64,000 bases of DNA, from contig NZ_CP043960.1 in the NCBI RefSeq assembly GCF_008632955.1, positions 62,001 to 126,000 of the forward strand, given 5' to 3'. Below the pieces are notes generated by a model. That model made no database searches. It saw only the letters and a list, made by a program, of their open reading frames with translations, and was not told the DNA's origin. The position numbers were made by a program, and so were the translations under genes. How positions within the stretch are numbered: position 1 is the stretch's first letter; every line of letters begins with the position of its first letter. Positions 34,822 through 43,400 of the stretch are shown in pieces. Source of the DNA: Streptomyces tendae (GTDB lineage Bacteria; Actinomycetota; Actinomycetes; Streptomycetales; Streptomycetaceae).

Positions 34822-34852
34822 CGTGCCGGCGACCGAAGCGACCGAAGCGACC
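34822..34852. repeat. Second copy of the 9-base repeat block
   Basis: CGTGCCGGCGACC followed by GAAGCGACC twice. It matches the lead-in and units of the block at 34681-34725, about 150 bp away, suggesting a dispersed duplicated element with varying copy number. Confidence 0.9.
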
Positions 34853-34902
34853 GTCCTTCACAGTTTGCTCGGCTGTTCGGCGTCAGTACTGGAGACCAAC
34901 AT

Positions 34903-34923
34903 GTAACCACCTTGACTGGTGAC
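34903..34923. promoter_or_regulatory. Motif-B palindrome (site B5)
   Basis: GTAACC, nine bases (ACCTTGACT), then GGTGAC; one arm differs from the consensus at one base. It is 45 bp upstream of the PGPGW gene start. Confidence 0.55.
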
Positions 34924-34967
34924 GCATGTGGTCGGACAATGGCACGTCGAACCGGACGGAGGGCTCC

Positions 34968-35366
34968 ATGCGCAGGAACAACGCAGTCAACCGGGCGGCA
35001 ACCGCGCTGGCGGGCGGTGTGCTGCTGCTGACCGGCGTCGCCCTGCTGGTGCTGCCGGGTCCCGGCCTGCTGCTCGTCCTCGCCGGGCTCGTCGTTCTCT
35101 CGCGGCAATTTCCCTCCGTGGGCCGGTACGTCGATCCGGTGCGAGACCGAGCCTTGCGCGCAGCCGTGGACAGCGTCGCCTCACCGTTGCGGCTGGCCGG
35201 ATCCGTTCTGGCGGGGGCGGGGCTGCTGGCGGCCGGCGCTGTGTGGGGCTTCGTCCCGGCGCTGCCGTTCGGTGGCTGGGCCACGGGAACCGGACTGATC
35301 CTGTCCGGCCTCATCCTCTTGTCCCTGCTGGTGTGGAGCCGTCACAGGTTCCGGACTGCGGAGTAG
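34968..35366 (+). CDS. PGPGW-family membrane protein
   Basis: This 132-residue membrane protein begins RRNNAVNRAATALAGGVLLL and has ALLVLPGPGLLLVLAGLVVLSR, the PGPG signature of small actinobacterial transmembrane proteins (PGPGW/TIGR02611-like). Two further hydrophobic helices follow (LAGSVLAGAGLLAAGAVWGF and TGTGLILSGLILLSLLVW). Function unknown. ATG 34968 sits behind GGAGGGCTCC; the open frame upstream overlaps the operator and is rejected. A motif-B site suggests it belongs to the same regulon as the epoxide hydrolases, Ohr and the molybdoenzyme. Confidence 0.8.
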   Translation: MRRNNAVNRAATALAGGVLLLTGVALLVLPGPGLLLVLAGLVVLSRQFPSVGRYVDPVRDRALRAAVDSVASPLRLAGSVLAGAGLLAAGAVWGFVPALPFGGWATGTGLILSGLILLSLLVWSRHRFRTAE

Positions 35367-35793
35367 ACCTCACTTGGCCATGCCGCGCCTTACGTACGGC
35401 TTCCGTCCGGCTTTGGTGCGGTGGGCCGTACGGTTGTGGGGACCTTCCTCAAGTGCGTGGTCCTTACCGATGCCGCCTGACCGCCTTGGGCCCGTGCGAG
35501 ACCTGTTCACCGAGGCGTACGCAGGCCGGGGTCGGCAGCCCCGGGCTGCCCATCGTGCTGCCCGATGGCCAGCGGGAGCCCGCAGCGGAAATCCATGTAG
35601 TTGTCCGATCCAGCGGTATGCCCGGCGGTCGGCGCCGTTGACACCGGACGAAAGCCCATGCCAGCATCGTCACCAGTTGAACCGGTGATTTCCGCTTCGT
35701 GTGTTTTGTGCTCGACAGCACCCACATACGCGGGTGCCCTTGCGGCAACGGGCTACGTCACCGGGGAGCTACCACGGTAAGGAGCACACGGAC
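35367..35793. other. Intergenic gap with motif-B site
   Basis: Apart from site B6 at 35669-35689 no gene or repeat is recognised in these 427 bases. Confidence 0.4.
35669..35689. promoter_or_regulatory. Motif-B palindrome (site B6)
   Basis: GTCACC, nine bases (AGTTGAACC), then GGTGAT. It is 105 bp upstream of the molybdopterin oxidoreductase start. Confidence 0.55.
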
Positions 35794-36519
35794 ATGGCAC
35801 GACGGCAGCCGAAGCCAGGGGGAGACAGCGGTGCGCCGGTGGGGCGACGGGCGATGCTGGGCATGCTCGGCGCCGGCGCCACGGCGCTCGCCACCGCCCC
35901 CTATCTTCAGCGCGGCTGGGAGAATGCCCTCGCTGCGGCCTCCCAGGTCGACGGGACCGGGCTGACCGGCCTGTTGCCCAATCCAGGCGGCTTCCGGTAC
36001 TACAGCGTGGTCGGTTCGGTGCCCCGCAAGGACGAGTCCAACTACGCGCTCACCGTCGGTGGCCTGGTCGACAGGAAGAAGACCTACACGCTCGCCGACC
36101 TGCGCGCGATGCCCCAGACGCGGGTCGTCGCCGACGTGCTGTGTACGGACGGCTGGCGCGTGGACGACACACCCTTCGAAGGTGTGAAGCTGGCGGACAT
36201 CCTGGACGACGCCGGGGTGCGCTCCCCGGGCACGGCTGTCCGCTTCACCTGCTTCGACGGCGCCTACACCGAGAGCCTCACCCTTGAGCAGGCCCGCCGC
36301 TCCGACATCCTGGTGGCCCTGAAGATGCAGGACAAACCCATCACCCACGCACACGGCGGCCCGGTCCGCCTCTTCGTGGCGCCCATGTACTTCTACAAGT
36401 CGGCCAAGTGGCTGTCCGGCATCTCGGTCACCGACAAGGTCGTCCCCGGTTTCTGGGAGGAACGCGGATATGCGATCGACGGCTGGCTCGACGGCGCCGA
36501 CCGGCCCCGTGCGGCCTGA
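35794..36519 (+). CDS. Tat-exported molybdopterin oxidoreductase (sulfite oxidase fold)
   Basis: This 241-residue protein has a Tat signal (GRRAMLGMLGAGATALAT) and the sulfite-oxidase molybdopterin core. RVVADVLCTDGWRVDD contains the Mo-ligating Cys, FEGVKLADILDDAGV and VRFTCFDGAYTESLT follow, and HAHGGPVRLFVAPMYFYKSA with KWLSGI is characteristic of the MsrP/YedY-like group. It should act outside the membrane on sulfoxides or similar oxidised compounds. ATG 35794 follows AAGGAG. The next gene overlaps by 50 bp and encodes a b-type cytochrome, a natural electron donor. Confidence 0.9.
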   Translation: MARRQPKPGGDSGAPVGRRAMLGMLGAGATALATAPYLQRGWENALAAASQVDGTGLTGLLPNPGGFRYYSVVGSVPRKDESNYALTVGGLVDRKKTYTLADLRAMPQTRVVADVLCTDGWRVDDTPFEGVKLADILDDAGVRSPGTAVRFTCFDGAYTESLTLEQARRSDILVALKMQDKPITHAHGGPVRLFVAPMYFYKSAKWLSGISVTDKVVPGFWEERGYAIDGWLDGADRPRAA

Positions 36520-37120
36520 CCTGCCCGGGCGGGTGCGGCGGTTCAGCACCGCTGAGCGCTGGGTGCACCGGACCACCGGGTACCTGATGCTGGTCTGTCT
36601 GGCGACCGCCGCGTGCCTCTACCTCGGCCCGCTGGCCCAGCTGGTCGGGCGGCGGCACGTGATGATCTTCCTGCACGAGTGGTCGGGCATCCTGCTGCCG
36701 CTTCCCTTCCTGCTCGGGCTGCTCTCCACTGACTTCCGGGCCGACCTGCGCAGACTGAACCGGTTCGCGGTGTACGACCGCCAGTGGCTGCGGGCCGTGC
36801 GCAGGCGCCGCAAGGAGCCCGAGGCGCGTCCGGCCGGCAAGTTCAACGCCGGGCAGAAGATCTACGCGGGCTGGATCGCCGGTGCGGTGCTGGTGATGAT
36901 GTTCACCGGCCTGCTGATGTGGTTCCTGGGGCTGCTGCCCTTCATCTCCCGGACCAGCGCCATCTTCGTCCACGACCTGGTTGCCTGGGCGATCACCATC
37001 GCCGTCCTCGGACACATGCGCAAGGCGTACGAGGACCCGGAGGCACGCCTTGGAATGCGCACCGGGTACGTCAGCCGGTCCTGGGCCGAGCGAGAGCACT
37101 CCCGATGGCTGGGCGAGTAG
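36470..37120 (+). CDS. Cytochrome b/b6-domain membrane subunit
   Basis: This 216-residue membrane protein has about four helices. FSTAERWVHRTTGYLMLVCL, IFLHEWSGILLPLPFLLGLL, a third helix IAGAVLVMMFTGLLMWFLGL and IFVHDLVAWAITIAVLGHMR place His residues typical of di-heme cytochrome b561/FdnI-type subunits. It would pass quinol electrons to the exported molybdoenzyme. ATG 36470 lies inside the previous gene behind GGAGG; a GTG at 36509 is an alternative giving an 11-bp overlap. The pair resembles MsrPQ in logic, though the membrane subunit is cytochrome-b-like. Confidence 0.85.
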   Translation: MRSTAGSTAPTGPVRPDLPGRVRRFSTAERWVHRTTGYLMLVCLATAACLYLGPLAQLVGRRHVMIFLHEWSGILLPLPFLLGLLSTDFRADLRRLNRFAVYDRQWLRAVRRRRKEPEARPAGKFNAGQKIYAGWIAGAVLVMMFTGLLMWFLGLLPFISRTSAIFVHDLVAWAITIAVLGHMRKAYEDPEARLGMRTGYVSRSWAEREHSRWLGE

Positions 37121-37462
37121 CGCGACCTACGCATGTACGGGTGTCCCCGGGGCAAGGGGCGACGCCGCGTCGAGGGCGTTGCGGTCGATGGCGAAGCCGC
37201 ACCCTGCGGTCGGTGGCCGACGTTCCGGGGGTTGCCGGCCCTTGTCGTGAGCGAGGAGGTGTCGCCGCCTCGTACGCGAGGCCCGGGGGAGCGGACGGCG
37301 GTCGGTGACTGGCACAGAAACCATCGCGGGAGATTAACTTGTGCACAAGATAAACGCGCGCTAGTGTTTGCGGCGCAGGAGGCGGCCGCTCGAAGGCCGC
37401 CGAACCCGGCCCGGCCCGTCGAGGGCCTGACCGTGCGATCCCCGTGCGTGAGGAGTGCAGTG
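37121..37462. other. Intergenic gap before hydrolase copy 2
   Basis: The promoter/operator described at 37339-37367 is the only structure seen in these 342 bases. An open frame running in from 37133 lacks a ribosome-binding site and family similarity. Confidence 0.45.
37339..37367 (+). promoter_or_regulatory. Promoter with TTGTGCAC operator before hydrolase 37463
   Basis: TTGTGC at 37339-37344, a 17-bp spacer and TAGTGT at 37362-37367. CTTGTGCACAAG is a perfect 12-bp palindrome over the -35. It is the twin of the element at 28682-28710. Confidence 0.55.
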
Positions 37463-38200
37463 ATGACTGGTCAGAACATCTCTCAGAGCAAGCCGACGGT
37501 GGTGCTGGTGCATGGCGCCTTCGCGGACTCGTCCAGCTGGAACGGGGTGATCGAGCGCCTGCGTCGGGGCGGCCATCCCGTCCTGGCGGTCGCCAATCCG
37601 CTGCGCGACCTTGCCGGTGACGCAGGCTATGTACGCAGCGTCCTCGAACACGTGCAGGGCCCTGTCGTGCTGGCCGGACACTCCTACGGCGGCGCCGTCA
37701 TCAGTGCAGCCGCGACCGGCTCGTCCAAGGTCAAGGCCCTGGTCTACATCGCCGCCTTCATCCCCGACCAGGGTGAGAGCGCACTGGAACTGTCCAACAT
37801 GTACCCGGGCAGCACCCTGGGTCCCACCCTGGACGCCGTCCCCTTCCCCCTGCCTGACGGCGGCACCGGAACCGATCTCTACATCAAGCCCGACAAGTTC
37901 CACGACCAGTTCGCCGCCGACGCCCCCGCCGACCTCGCCGGCCTGATGGCCGCCACCCAGCGCCCGGTGGCCGCCTCGGCTCTCGAAGCCCGAGCGTCCG
38001 CCGCCGCCTGGAAGGCGATTCCCTCCTACAGCCTCGTCGCCACCGATGACCACAACATTCCCCCGGCGGCCCAGCGCTTCATGGCTGAACGGGCTCATGC
38101 CCACACCGTCGAGGTCAAGGCGTCCCACGCCGTCACCGTCTCACAGCCCGACGTCGTCGCCCGGATCATCGAACGAGCCGCTCAGGACATCGTCCGCTGA
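37463..38200 (+). CDS. Alpha/beta hydrolase (copy 2, cytoplasmic)
   Basis: This 245-residue Ser hydrolase is closely related along its length to the mature part of the protein at 28803-29648. It keeps VVLVHGAFADSSSWNGVIER, VVLAGHSYGGAVISAAA, the shared YPGSTLGPTLDAVPFPLPDG and VKASHAVTVSQPD, but has no signal peptide (it starts TGQNISQSKPT). The duplicated enzymes thus act on the two sides of the membrane. ATG 37463 follows GAGGAG; the much longer open frame is rejected. The promoter matches copy 1, so the OhrR-like MarR at 28086 may control both. Confidence 0.9.
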   Translation: MTGQNISQSKPTVVLVHGAFADSSSWNGVIERLRRGGHPVLAVANPLRDLAGDAGYVRSVLEHVQGPVVLAGHSYGGAVISAAATGSSKVKALVYIAAFIPDQGESALELSNMYPGSTLGPTLDAVPFPLPDGGTGTDLYIKPDKFHDQFAADAPADLAGLMAATQRPVAASALEARASAAAWKAIPSYSLVATDDHNIPPAAQRFMAERAHAHTVEVKASHAVTVSQPDVVARIIERAAQDIVR

Positions 38201-38280
38201 ATCAGGTCGGGCGTGACGGCCGATACGGCGCGAGCGATCATCCCTTCCTGCTGCGACATCGCGGCATCTCTCTCCGGCTA

Positions 38281-38314
38281 GTGCTCTGACCGCATAGGTT
38301 CGCCGGGTTGGCGG
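38281..38314. repeat. Left terminal inverted repeat
   Basis: A 34-bp end preceded by TA; 32 of 34 bases match the right end at 40255-40288. Confidence 0.85.
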
Positions 38315-38392
38315 CGTTGGTGCTCGGACCGGCTGGACTCGGTGTGGGAAGAATTTGAGCGGTCGCGGAGCCGATCAAACTAGGCTCCCAGC

Positions 38393-39025
38393 ATGTCTGG
38401 TCCGACGTTGGTGATCGAGTTGGCGGAGCCGCTCTCCCCGGCTGCGCTGCGGGAGTTCCGCGCGTTGATGGTGGGGCTCTCCTCCCACTTCGACGAGAAG
38501 CGGCCGGGGTTCTTCGACGTCAACGTGCCCGCAGAGCGACTGGACGTCGAGGACAGGCGAGAGAAGGACTGGCGAAAGCCGTTCCCGCTTCCACTCCTCG
38601 GCAACACCATCGCGGACGAGGAGCTCACAGCCCCGGTGGGATTCAATCCGCAGCGCGAGGACTGGCGTCGGCCCTTCCTGGTCTACTTGATGGGGCCGGG
38701 TGTCGGCGACGAGAGCACCTTCGAGGCTGAGCACGCGGACGAGCCCGAGGTGGAGGCCATTCTCGGCTTCAGGCCGACCCATGCCGTCAATGTCAGCGCC
38801 GGCTGCAATCGCGAGATCGACCACGTGACCACGGCCCTGCTGACCGCCGCTGTCATGGACGTCATCGGAGGCGTGGCCAAAGCCGAGCTGCTGGACGGAC
38901 AGGCGTCGGTCGTCGCCGGCCTTCCGGGAGTGTTGGGGATCGCGGACGACGACTGGATGGCGCTGGGAAGGGCGGAGTTCCTGCGGGCCTGGGTTGGGCA
39001 CCCCGCCTTCCGGCTGGTCAAGTAG
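38393..39025 (+). CDS. Uncharacterised protein inside the IS630-type unit
   Basis: This 210-residue protein starts SGPTLVIELAEPLSPAALRE, has central acidic segments (FDEKRPGFFDVNVPAERLDV) and ends EFLRAWVGHPAFRLVK. It may belong to the DUF6368-like actinobacterial proteins, but I cannot confirm that. There are no membrane segments or signal peptide and no catalytic motif I recognise. It lies between the left IS end and the transposase, convergent with it, so it travels with the element if the outer ends are used. Codon use looks typical for the host. No ribosome-binding site is obvious before the ATG. Confidence 0.65.
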   Translation: MSGPTLVIELAEPLSPAALREFRALMVGLSSHFDEKRPGFFDVNVPAERLDVEDRREKDWRKPFPLPLLGNTIADEELTAPVGFNPQREDWRRPFLVYLMGPGVGDESTFEAEHADEPEVEAILGFRPTHAVNVSAGCNREIDHVTTALLTAAVMDVIGGVAKAELLDGQASVVAGLPGVLGIADDDWMALGRAEFLRAWVGHPAFRLVK

Positions 39026-39050
39026 CCCAGACAGATCCGTGGCGGATGTG

Positions 39051-39080
39051 GTGCTGTGACCTGGAACGTTCGCCATGTTG
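39051..39080. repeat. Degenerate internal IS630 end
   Basis: GTGCTGTGACC, then GTTCGCC a few bases on, resembles the 38281 and 40255 ends in outline. It sits just past the transposase stop, where a standard IS630 end belongs. Confidence 0.45.
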
Positions 39081-39085
39081 CCTGA

Positions 39086-40204
39086 TCAGGCGGCGAGAGC
39101 GGGTCGGCCGCCCCAGCGGATGCCTTTCTCGCTGCGGATGCGGGCGCGTTCCTTGCGTTCGGCGGCCAGGACGTCGCGGTGGCGTGCGTTGGCGTTGCGC
39201 CAGCGGAGATAGGCGTGCAGGGCCCGGGTGTGCACGGTGTGGTTGGGGTGGTTCGAGTTGGCGATCGTGAACTGCCGCGGCGGTCCGAAGTGCGCTTCGA
39301 TCGGGTTCGCCCACGAGGCGTAGGTCGGAGTGAAGCACAGCTCGACCTTGTGTTTCTTCGCCCAGCGACGGATGTCGGCGCCCTTGTGGGCGGACAGGTT
39401 GTCCAGGATCACGTAGATCGGTGCACCGTCCGGGCGGGCGGCGCGGATCGATTTCAGCGCGGCCAGCGTGTTCACGGCTCCCTTCTGGCGCCGATTCACG
39501 CCCCACAGCCGGTCGTCGCCCACCGAGTAGCAGCCGTGGAAGTACCGGACTCCGTGGGTGCGGTGGTAGGTGGCCGGCAGCCGGTCGGGACGCCGTTGTT
39601 CGGCCCAGCCCGCGCCCGCGGTGGGACGGATCCCGAGCGGGCCGAACTCGTCGAAGGCGAAAACTCGGTCGGGGAAGCGGTCCAGGACGTGCTCGATACG
39701 GTCCAGCTTCGTCTCCCGTTCGGGGTCCGGGGACTCCTTCCAGGTCTTGGTGCGCTGGAAGGTGACGCCGCGGCGGGCGAGCAGGCACCGTAACGCCTCA
39801 CGGCCGATGCGGATCACCCGGCCGTGCACTTTGCGCAGGTAGGCGACCAGCTTGCGCAGCGACCAACGGGTGAACGGCTGGCCGAGCTTGACCGGGCGGG
39901 TGGTGGCCGTCGCGATGACGAAGTTTTCGTCGTCATCGCTGAGTTGGCGGGGACGGCCTCCCGCCCACCGAGGGTCCAGGCAGGCCAGGCCCTTCTCATT
40001 GAACGCGTGGATCACATCGCGGACGGTGTCCTCGTCGGCCTGCACCAGCTGGGCGATTACCGGTACCCGGTTCCCGCCGGCCGAGGCCAGCAGCATCATC
40101 GCCCGCCGGTAGCGAACCGAACTGGTGCTGCCCCGGCGCACGATCTGCTGCAGCTTCTGACCCTCCTGATCGGTCAGTCTGCGCACACGGACGGGCTCGG
40201 CCAC
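39086..40204 (-). CDS. IS630-family transposase
   Basis: This 372-residue DDE transposase has N-terminal helix-turn-helix regions (RLTDQEGQKLQQIVRRGS, VIAQLVQADEDTVRDVIHAF, WSLRKLVAYLRK) and the catalytic core. VFAFDEFGPLGIRP has the first Asp, PIYVILDNLSAHKG the second and FTPTYASWANPIEAHFG the Glu region, as in IS630. GTG 40204 with GGAGG is the probable start; a longer frame begins inside the terminal repeat. The frame is intact, so the element may be active. Confidence 0.9.
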   Translation of the reverse strand: MAEPVRVRRLTDQEGQKLQQIVRRGSTSSVRYRRAMMLLASAGGNRVPVIAQLVQADEDTVRDVIHAFNEKGLACLDPRWAGGRPRQLSDDDENFVIATATTRPVKLGQPFTRWSLRKLVAYLRKVHGRVIRIGREALRCLLARRGVTFQRTKTWKESPDPERETKLDRIEHVLDRFPDRVFAFDEFGPLGIRPTAGAGWAEQRRPDRLPATYHRTHGVRYFHGCYSVGDDRLWGVNRRQKGAVNTLAALKSIRAARPDGAPIYVILDNLSAHKGADIRRWAKKHKVELCFTPTYASWANPIEAHFGPPRQFTIANSNHPNHTVHTRALHAYLRWRNANARHRDVLAAERKERARIRSEKGIRWGGRPALAA

Positions 40205-40254
40205 CGCGCCTCCAGCGGTCGGATCGGATGTCACCGCACATCCAACCGCTACGA

Positions 40255-40288
40255 CCGCCACCCCGGCGAACCTATGCGGTCATAGCAC
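40255..40288. repeat. Right terminal inverted repeat
   Basis: A 34-bp end followed by TA. It overlaps possible upstream start codons of the transposase frame. Confidence 0.85.
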
Positions 40289-40402
40289 TAGGTGGACGTT
40301 GAGCTCTCCACGGCAATGACGGGTGCATGAGCCACATGTGCTTGATTGGACAACTACCCCCTGCTATAGACGTGAGGTGCAGGAAGTCGCACCACCAAGT
40401 CA

Positions 40403-40431
40403 ACCATGCGACCCATGAGTTGACGCATGGT
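40403..40431. promoter_or_regulatory. Inverted repeat before S8 protease 1
   Basis: ACCATGCG, a 13-base spacer, then CGCATGGT. The dyad ends 20 bp before the preferred GTG start, so binding there would block expression. The owner protein is unknown. Confidence 0.45.
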
Positions 40432-40450
40432 GGAAGAGCGAGAGGGAAAT

Positions 40451-43400
40451 GTGAAACTCAAGTCCATAAGCACGATGCTCAGTTCGGTGATCGGGATGAG
40501 TATGGTGCTCGCCGCCGGAACCCCGTCGGCGGTGGCCGAGGTACGTGCCGACCTTGATGCGGCGACTCAAACGGCGGCTTCCACCTCGACCTGGGATCCC
40601 GCATCTCGGGCCCCGGGCCGATCGCCCGACGGTTCGGCTGACCGGTGGATCCAGCTGGTCACCGGTGACCGGATCTCGGTCGACGCTGAAGGCGACGTAG
40701 TGTCCCTGCGCCCTGCGAAAGGGCGTGAAGGCATACCCGTGCGGGTGGAGACCACCGGCGGACACACCTACGCCGTACCCGAGGACGCACGGTCTTTGAT
40801 CGTCGGCGGCTGTCTGGATCGCCGGCTGTTCGATGTGACCACGTTGAGCGAACCCGCTTACGCGAAGGACGGACTACGGCTCATCGTGATGTACGAGTCG
40901 GCTCGCCCCGTCGTCAGGACGGCACTGCGCTCCGTCCCTGAGGCAGAGGTGCACCGCACCTTGTCCAGTATCAACGCCGACGCCATCACCACACCCGTGA
41001 GCGGCAGTGCGCGGCTGTGGTCCGAGATCACCGACGGACCGGCTCGCGCCAGCGACCGCACCGTCGCGGCCGGTATCGCATCGGTGTGGCTGGACGCCGT
41101 CGTCCAGGCCGACTTGGACAGGAGCGTGCCGCAGATCGGCGGCCCGGACGCTTGGGCGGCGGGCTTCGACGGAACCGGCTCACGCATTGCCGTCCTCGAC
41201 AGCGGTGTCGATGCCACCCATCCGGATCTCGCCGACCAAGTGGTCGCTGAGCGCAACTTCTCCGATGCGCCGGACACGAGGGACCTGTACGGGCACGGCA
41301 CGCATGTCGCTTCCATCGCGGCCGGCACCGGCGCCAAGTCCGACGGCAAGTACAAGGGAGTGGCTCCCGGAGCCCGCATCCTCAGCGCCAAGGTCCTCAA
41401 CGACACCGGCAGCGGGACCATGTCGCAGGTGATCGCCGGGATGGAATGGGCCGTCAGTGAGAAGGCGGACGTCGCCAACCTCAGCCTCGGTCACTACAAC
41501 GGTCAGGAGACCGATCCGATGGAGGCGGCCGTCAACACATTGTCGGCCGAGAGCGAGACCCTTTTCGTCATCGCCGCCGGCAACACCGGCGACCAGGGAC
41601 CGGGCTCCGTCACCACGCCCGGAAGCGCGGACGCCGCCCTCACCGTCGGCGCGGTCGACAAGCAGGACCACCTTGCCGCCTTCTCCAGCGTCGGCCCGCG
41701 CAACGGTGACGGAGCCATCAAGCCCGACCTGACGGCGCCCGGAGTGGACATCGGAGCCGCCTCCGCCAAGGGCAGCCGCCTGGAGGGATACGGACATCAA
41801 GTCGCCGAAGGCTATGTGGCACTCAGCGGCACCTCCATGGCCAGCCCCCACGTCGCCGGTGCCGCAGCCGTCCTGGCCCAGCAGCACCCCGACTGGGACG
41901 GCGATGATCTCAAGGCCGCCCTGGTCGGTTCGACGACTGCGGGGCAGTACTCGGCGTTCCAGCAGGGATCGGGCCGGGTCGACCTGCACAAGGCGATCAA
42001 GCAGAGCCTCTTCGCTCGTGAGGCATCGCTCTCGTTCGGTGTCGCCCAGTGGCCCCACACCGATGATCAACCGCTTGCCAAGAACCTCACCTACCGCAAC
42101 ACCGGAGACGCTCCCGTCACCCTGACGCTGACGGTGGACGCCACCGGCCCGGACGGAGAACCCGCTCCCCGCGGCATGTTCACCGTGGACGATCAGGTCA
42201 CTGTCCCGGCTCACGGACAGGAGACTGTGAAGGTGACCGCGGACACGCGGACCGGCGATGTCACCGGAGCCTTCACCGGGCGCATCACAGCCACCGGCGG
42301 GGGACAGACCGTCGGCACCGCAGTGGCCGTGGAGCGGGAGTCGGAGCACTACACGGTCAGGCTCAGGACCCTCGACCGCACAGGCAAGCCGGCCGCGTCC
42401 TGGGCCGCGACCCTGGCAGGCCTGACCGGCCCCGACAGGGGATTGTCCACCGATCTGTCCGGGGCGAGGGACTCGGTACGCCTGCCCAAGGGCCGCTACT
42501 TCCTCAACAGCTTGATCCGGTCGGAGCCGCAGGGAGCCGCCACCCGCGGCGTGGACTGGCTCAACCAGCCGAGCCTCGAGGTCACCGAGGACATCACGGT
42601 GACCGTGGACGCCCGTACCGCCGAGCCCATCGACGTCACTGTCCCGGATCGTTCCGCGTACCAGACGTGGGGGCACTACGGCGTCGCGAACGATCTCCCT
42701 GACGGAACCATGGCCGGTTTCTCGTACATGACCGCTTCCTTCGCGGACTTCCGCACGGCTCACCTCGGCCCGAAGGGCTATCCCGGAGACAAGCTGAGCC
42801 AGCAGCTCTCACTGTCGTTCTCCACCGGTGCCACGGGTGAGGACGAGTACCACCTGGTGTACCTGCCGGAGGGCGACAGGTACTTGACGGGGTTCACCCA
42901 CCACACCAGGCCCCGGGAGTACGCGGAGGTGGAGCAGTCGCTGGGAGCCGCGGCCCGGAACAAGTCCGGTTTCGTCACGCCGACACCCGTGCAAGGCGGT
43001 TCCGGCTATGGCGCGGAGCATCCTCTGCCGTACCACGGCACCCTCCACCTGCTGTCGGCCGACACCTCGTGGTGGATGACCTTCAAGCAGATCGACGCGA
43101 ACGGGGGCTACGAAACCGCCTACGGCGCGCCCGCGCGCACGTTCCGGCCCGGACACTCCTACAAGCAGGAATTCAACGTCGGTGTTTTCGGACCGGACCT
43201 CCCGAACGGTGGTGCCGGTCTCTTCCGCGCGGACGAGGCACTGGACGGCGACCTTCCGCTGTTCTCGGATCGCAGAGGAAACAGCAGTGACAACCAGTCG
43301 CCCGTCGAGAGCTCGCGTACTTCCGTCTACCGCAACGGCGAACTGGTCAGGACGAGCATCTACCCGATGGACCTGTTCTACATCGCCGACAACGAGCGCG

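Larger units (their letters stand above)
34501..34967. other. Intergenic region with two repeat blocks and a motif-B site
   Basis: No gene is recognised in 467 bases. It contains the GAAGCGACC repeats and the motif-B operator candidate at 34903-34923 before the PGPGW gene. Confidence 0.5.
38281..40288. mobile_element. IS630-type element with possible passenger gene
   Basis: The ends are inverted repeats matching at 32 of 34 positions: GTGCTCTGACCGCATAGG at the left and GTGCTATGACCGCATAGG read inward from the right, both continuing TTCGCCGGG. Each end is flanked by TA (38279-38280 and 40289-40290), the target of IS630/Tc1 elements. Inside are a minus-strand transposase and a plus-strand gene of unknown function. 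A third, degenerate copy of the end lies at 39051, which would bound a typical 1.24-kb IS. The 2.0-kb unit may therefore be an IS that captured a neighbouring gene, or two overlapping insertions. Confidence 0.8.

Noticed and set aside
34668..35031. Open frame reading Ala-Thr-Glu repeats through the 9-base repeat
   Set aside because: Composition results only from the tandem repeat; it has no ribosome-binding site and overlaps the PGPGW gene in another frame.
40427..40450. Upstream ATG start for S8 protease 1
   Set aside because: It lies inside a dyad with no ribosome-binding site; GTG 40451 has one and starts the signal peptide correctly.
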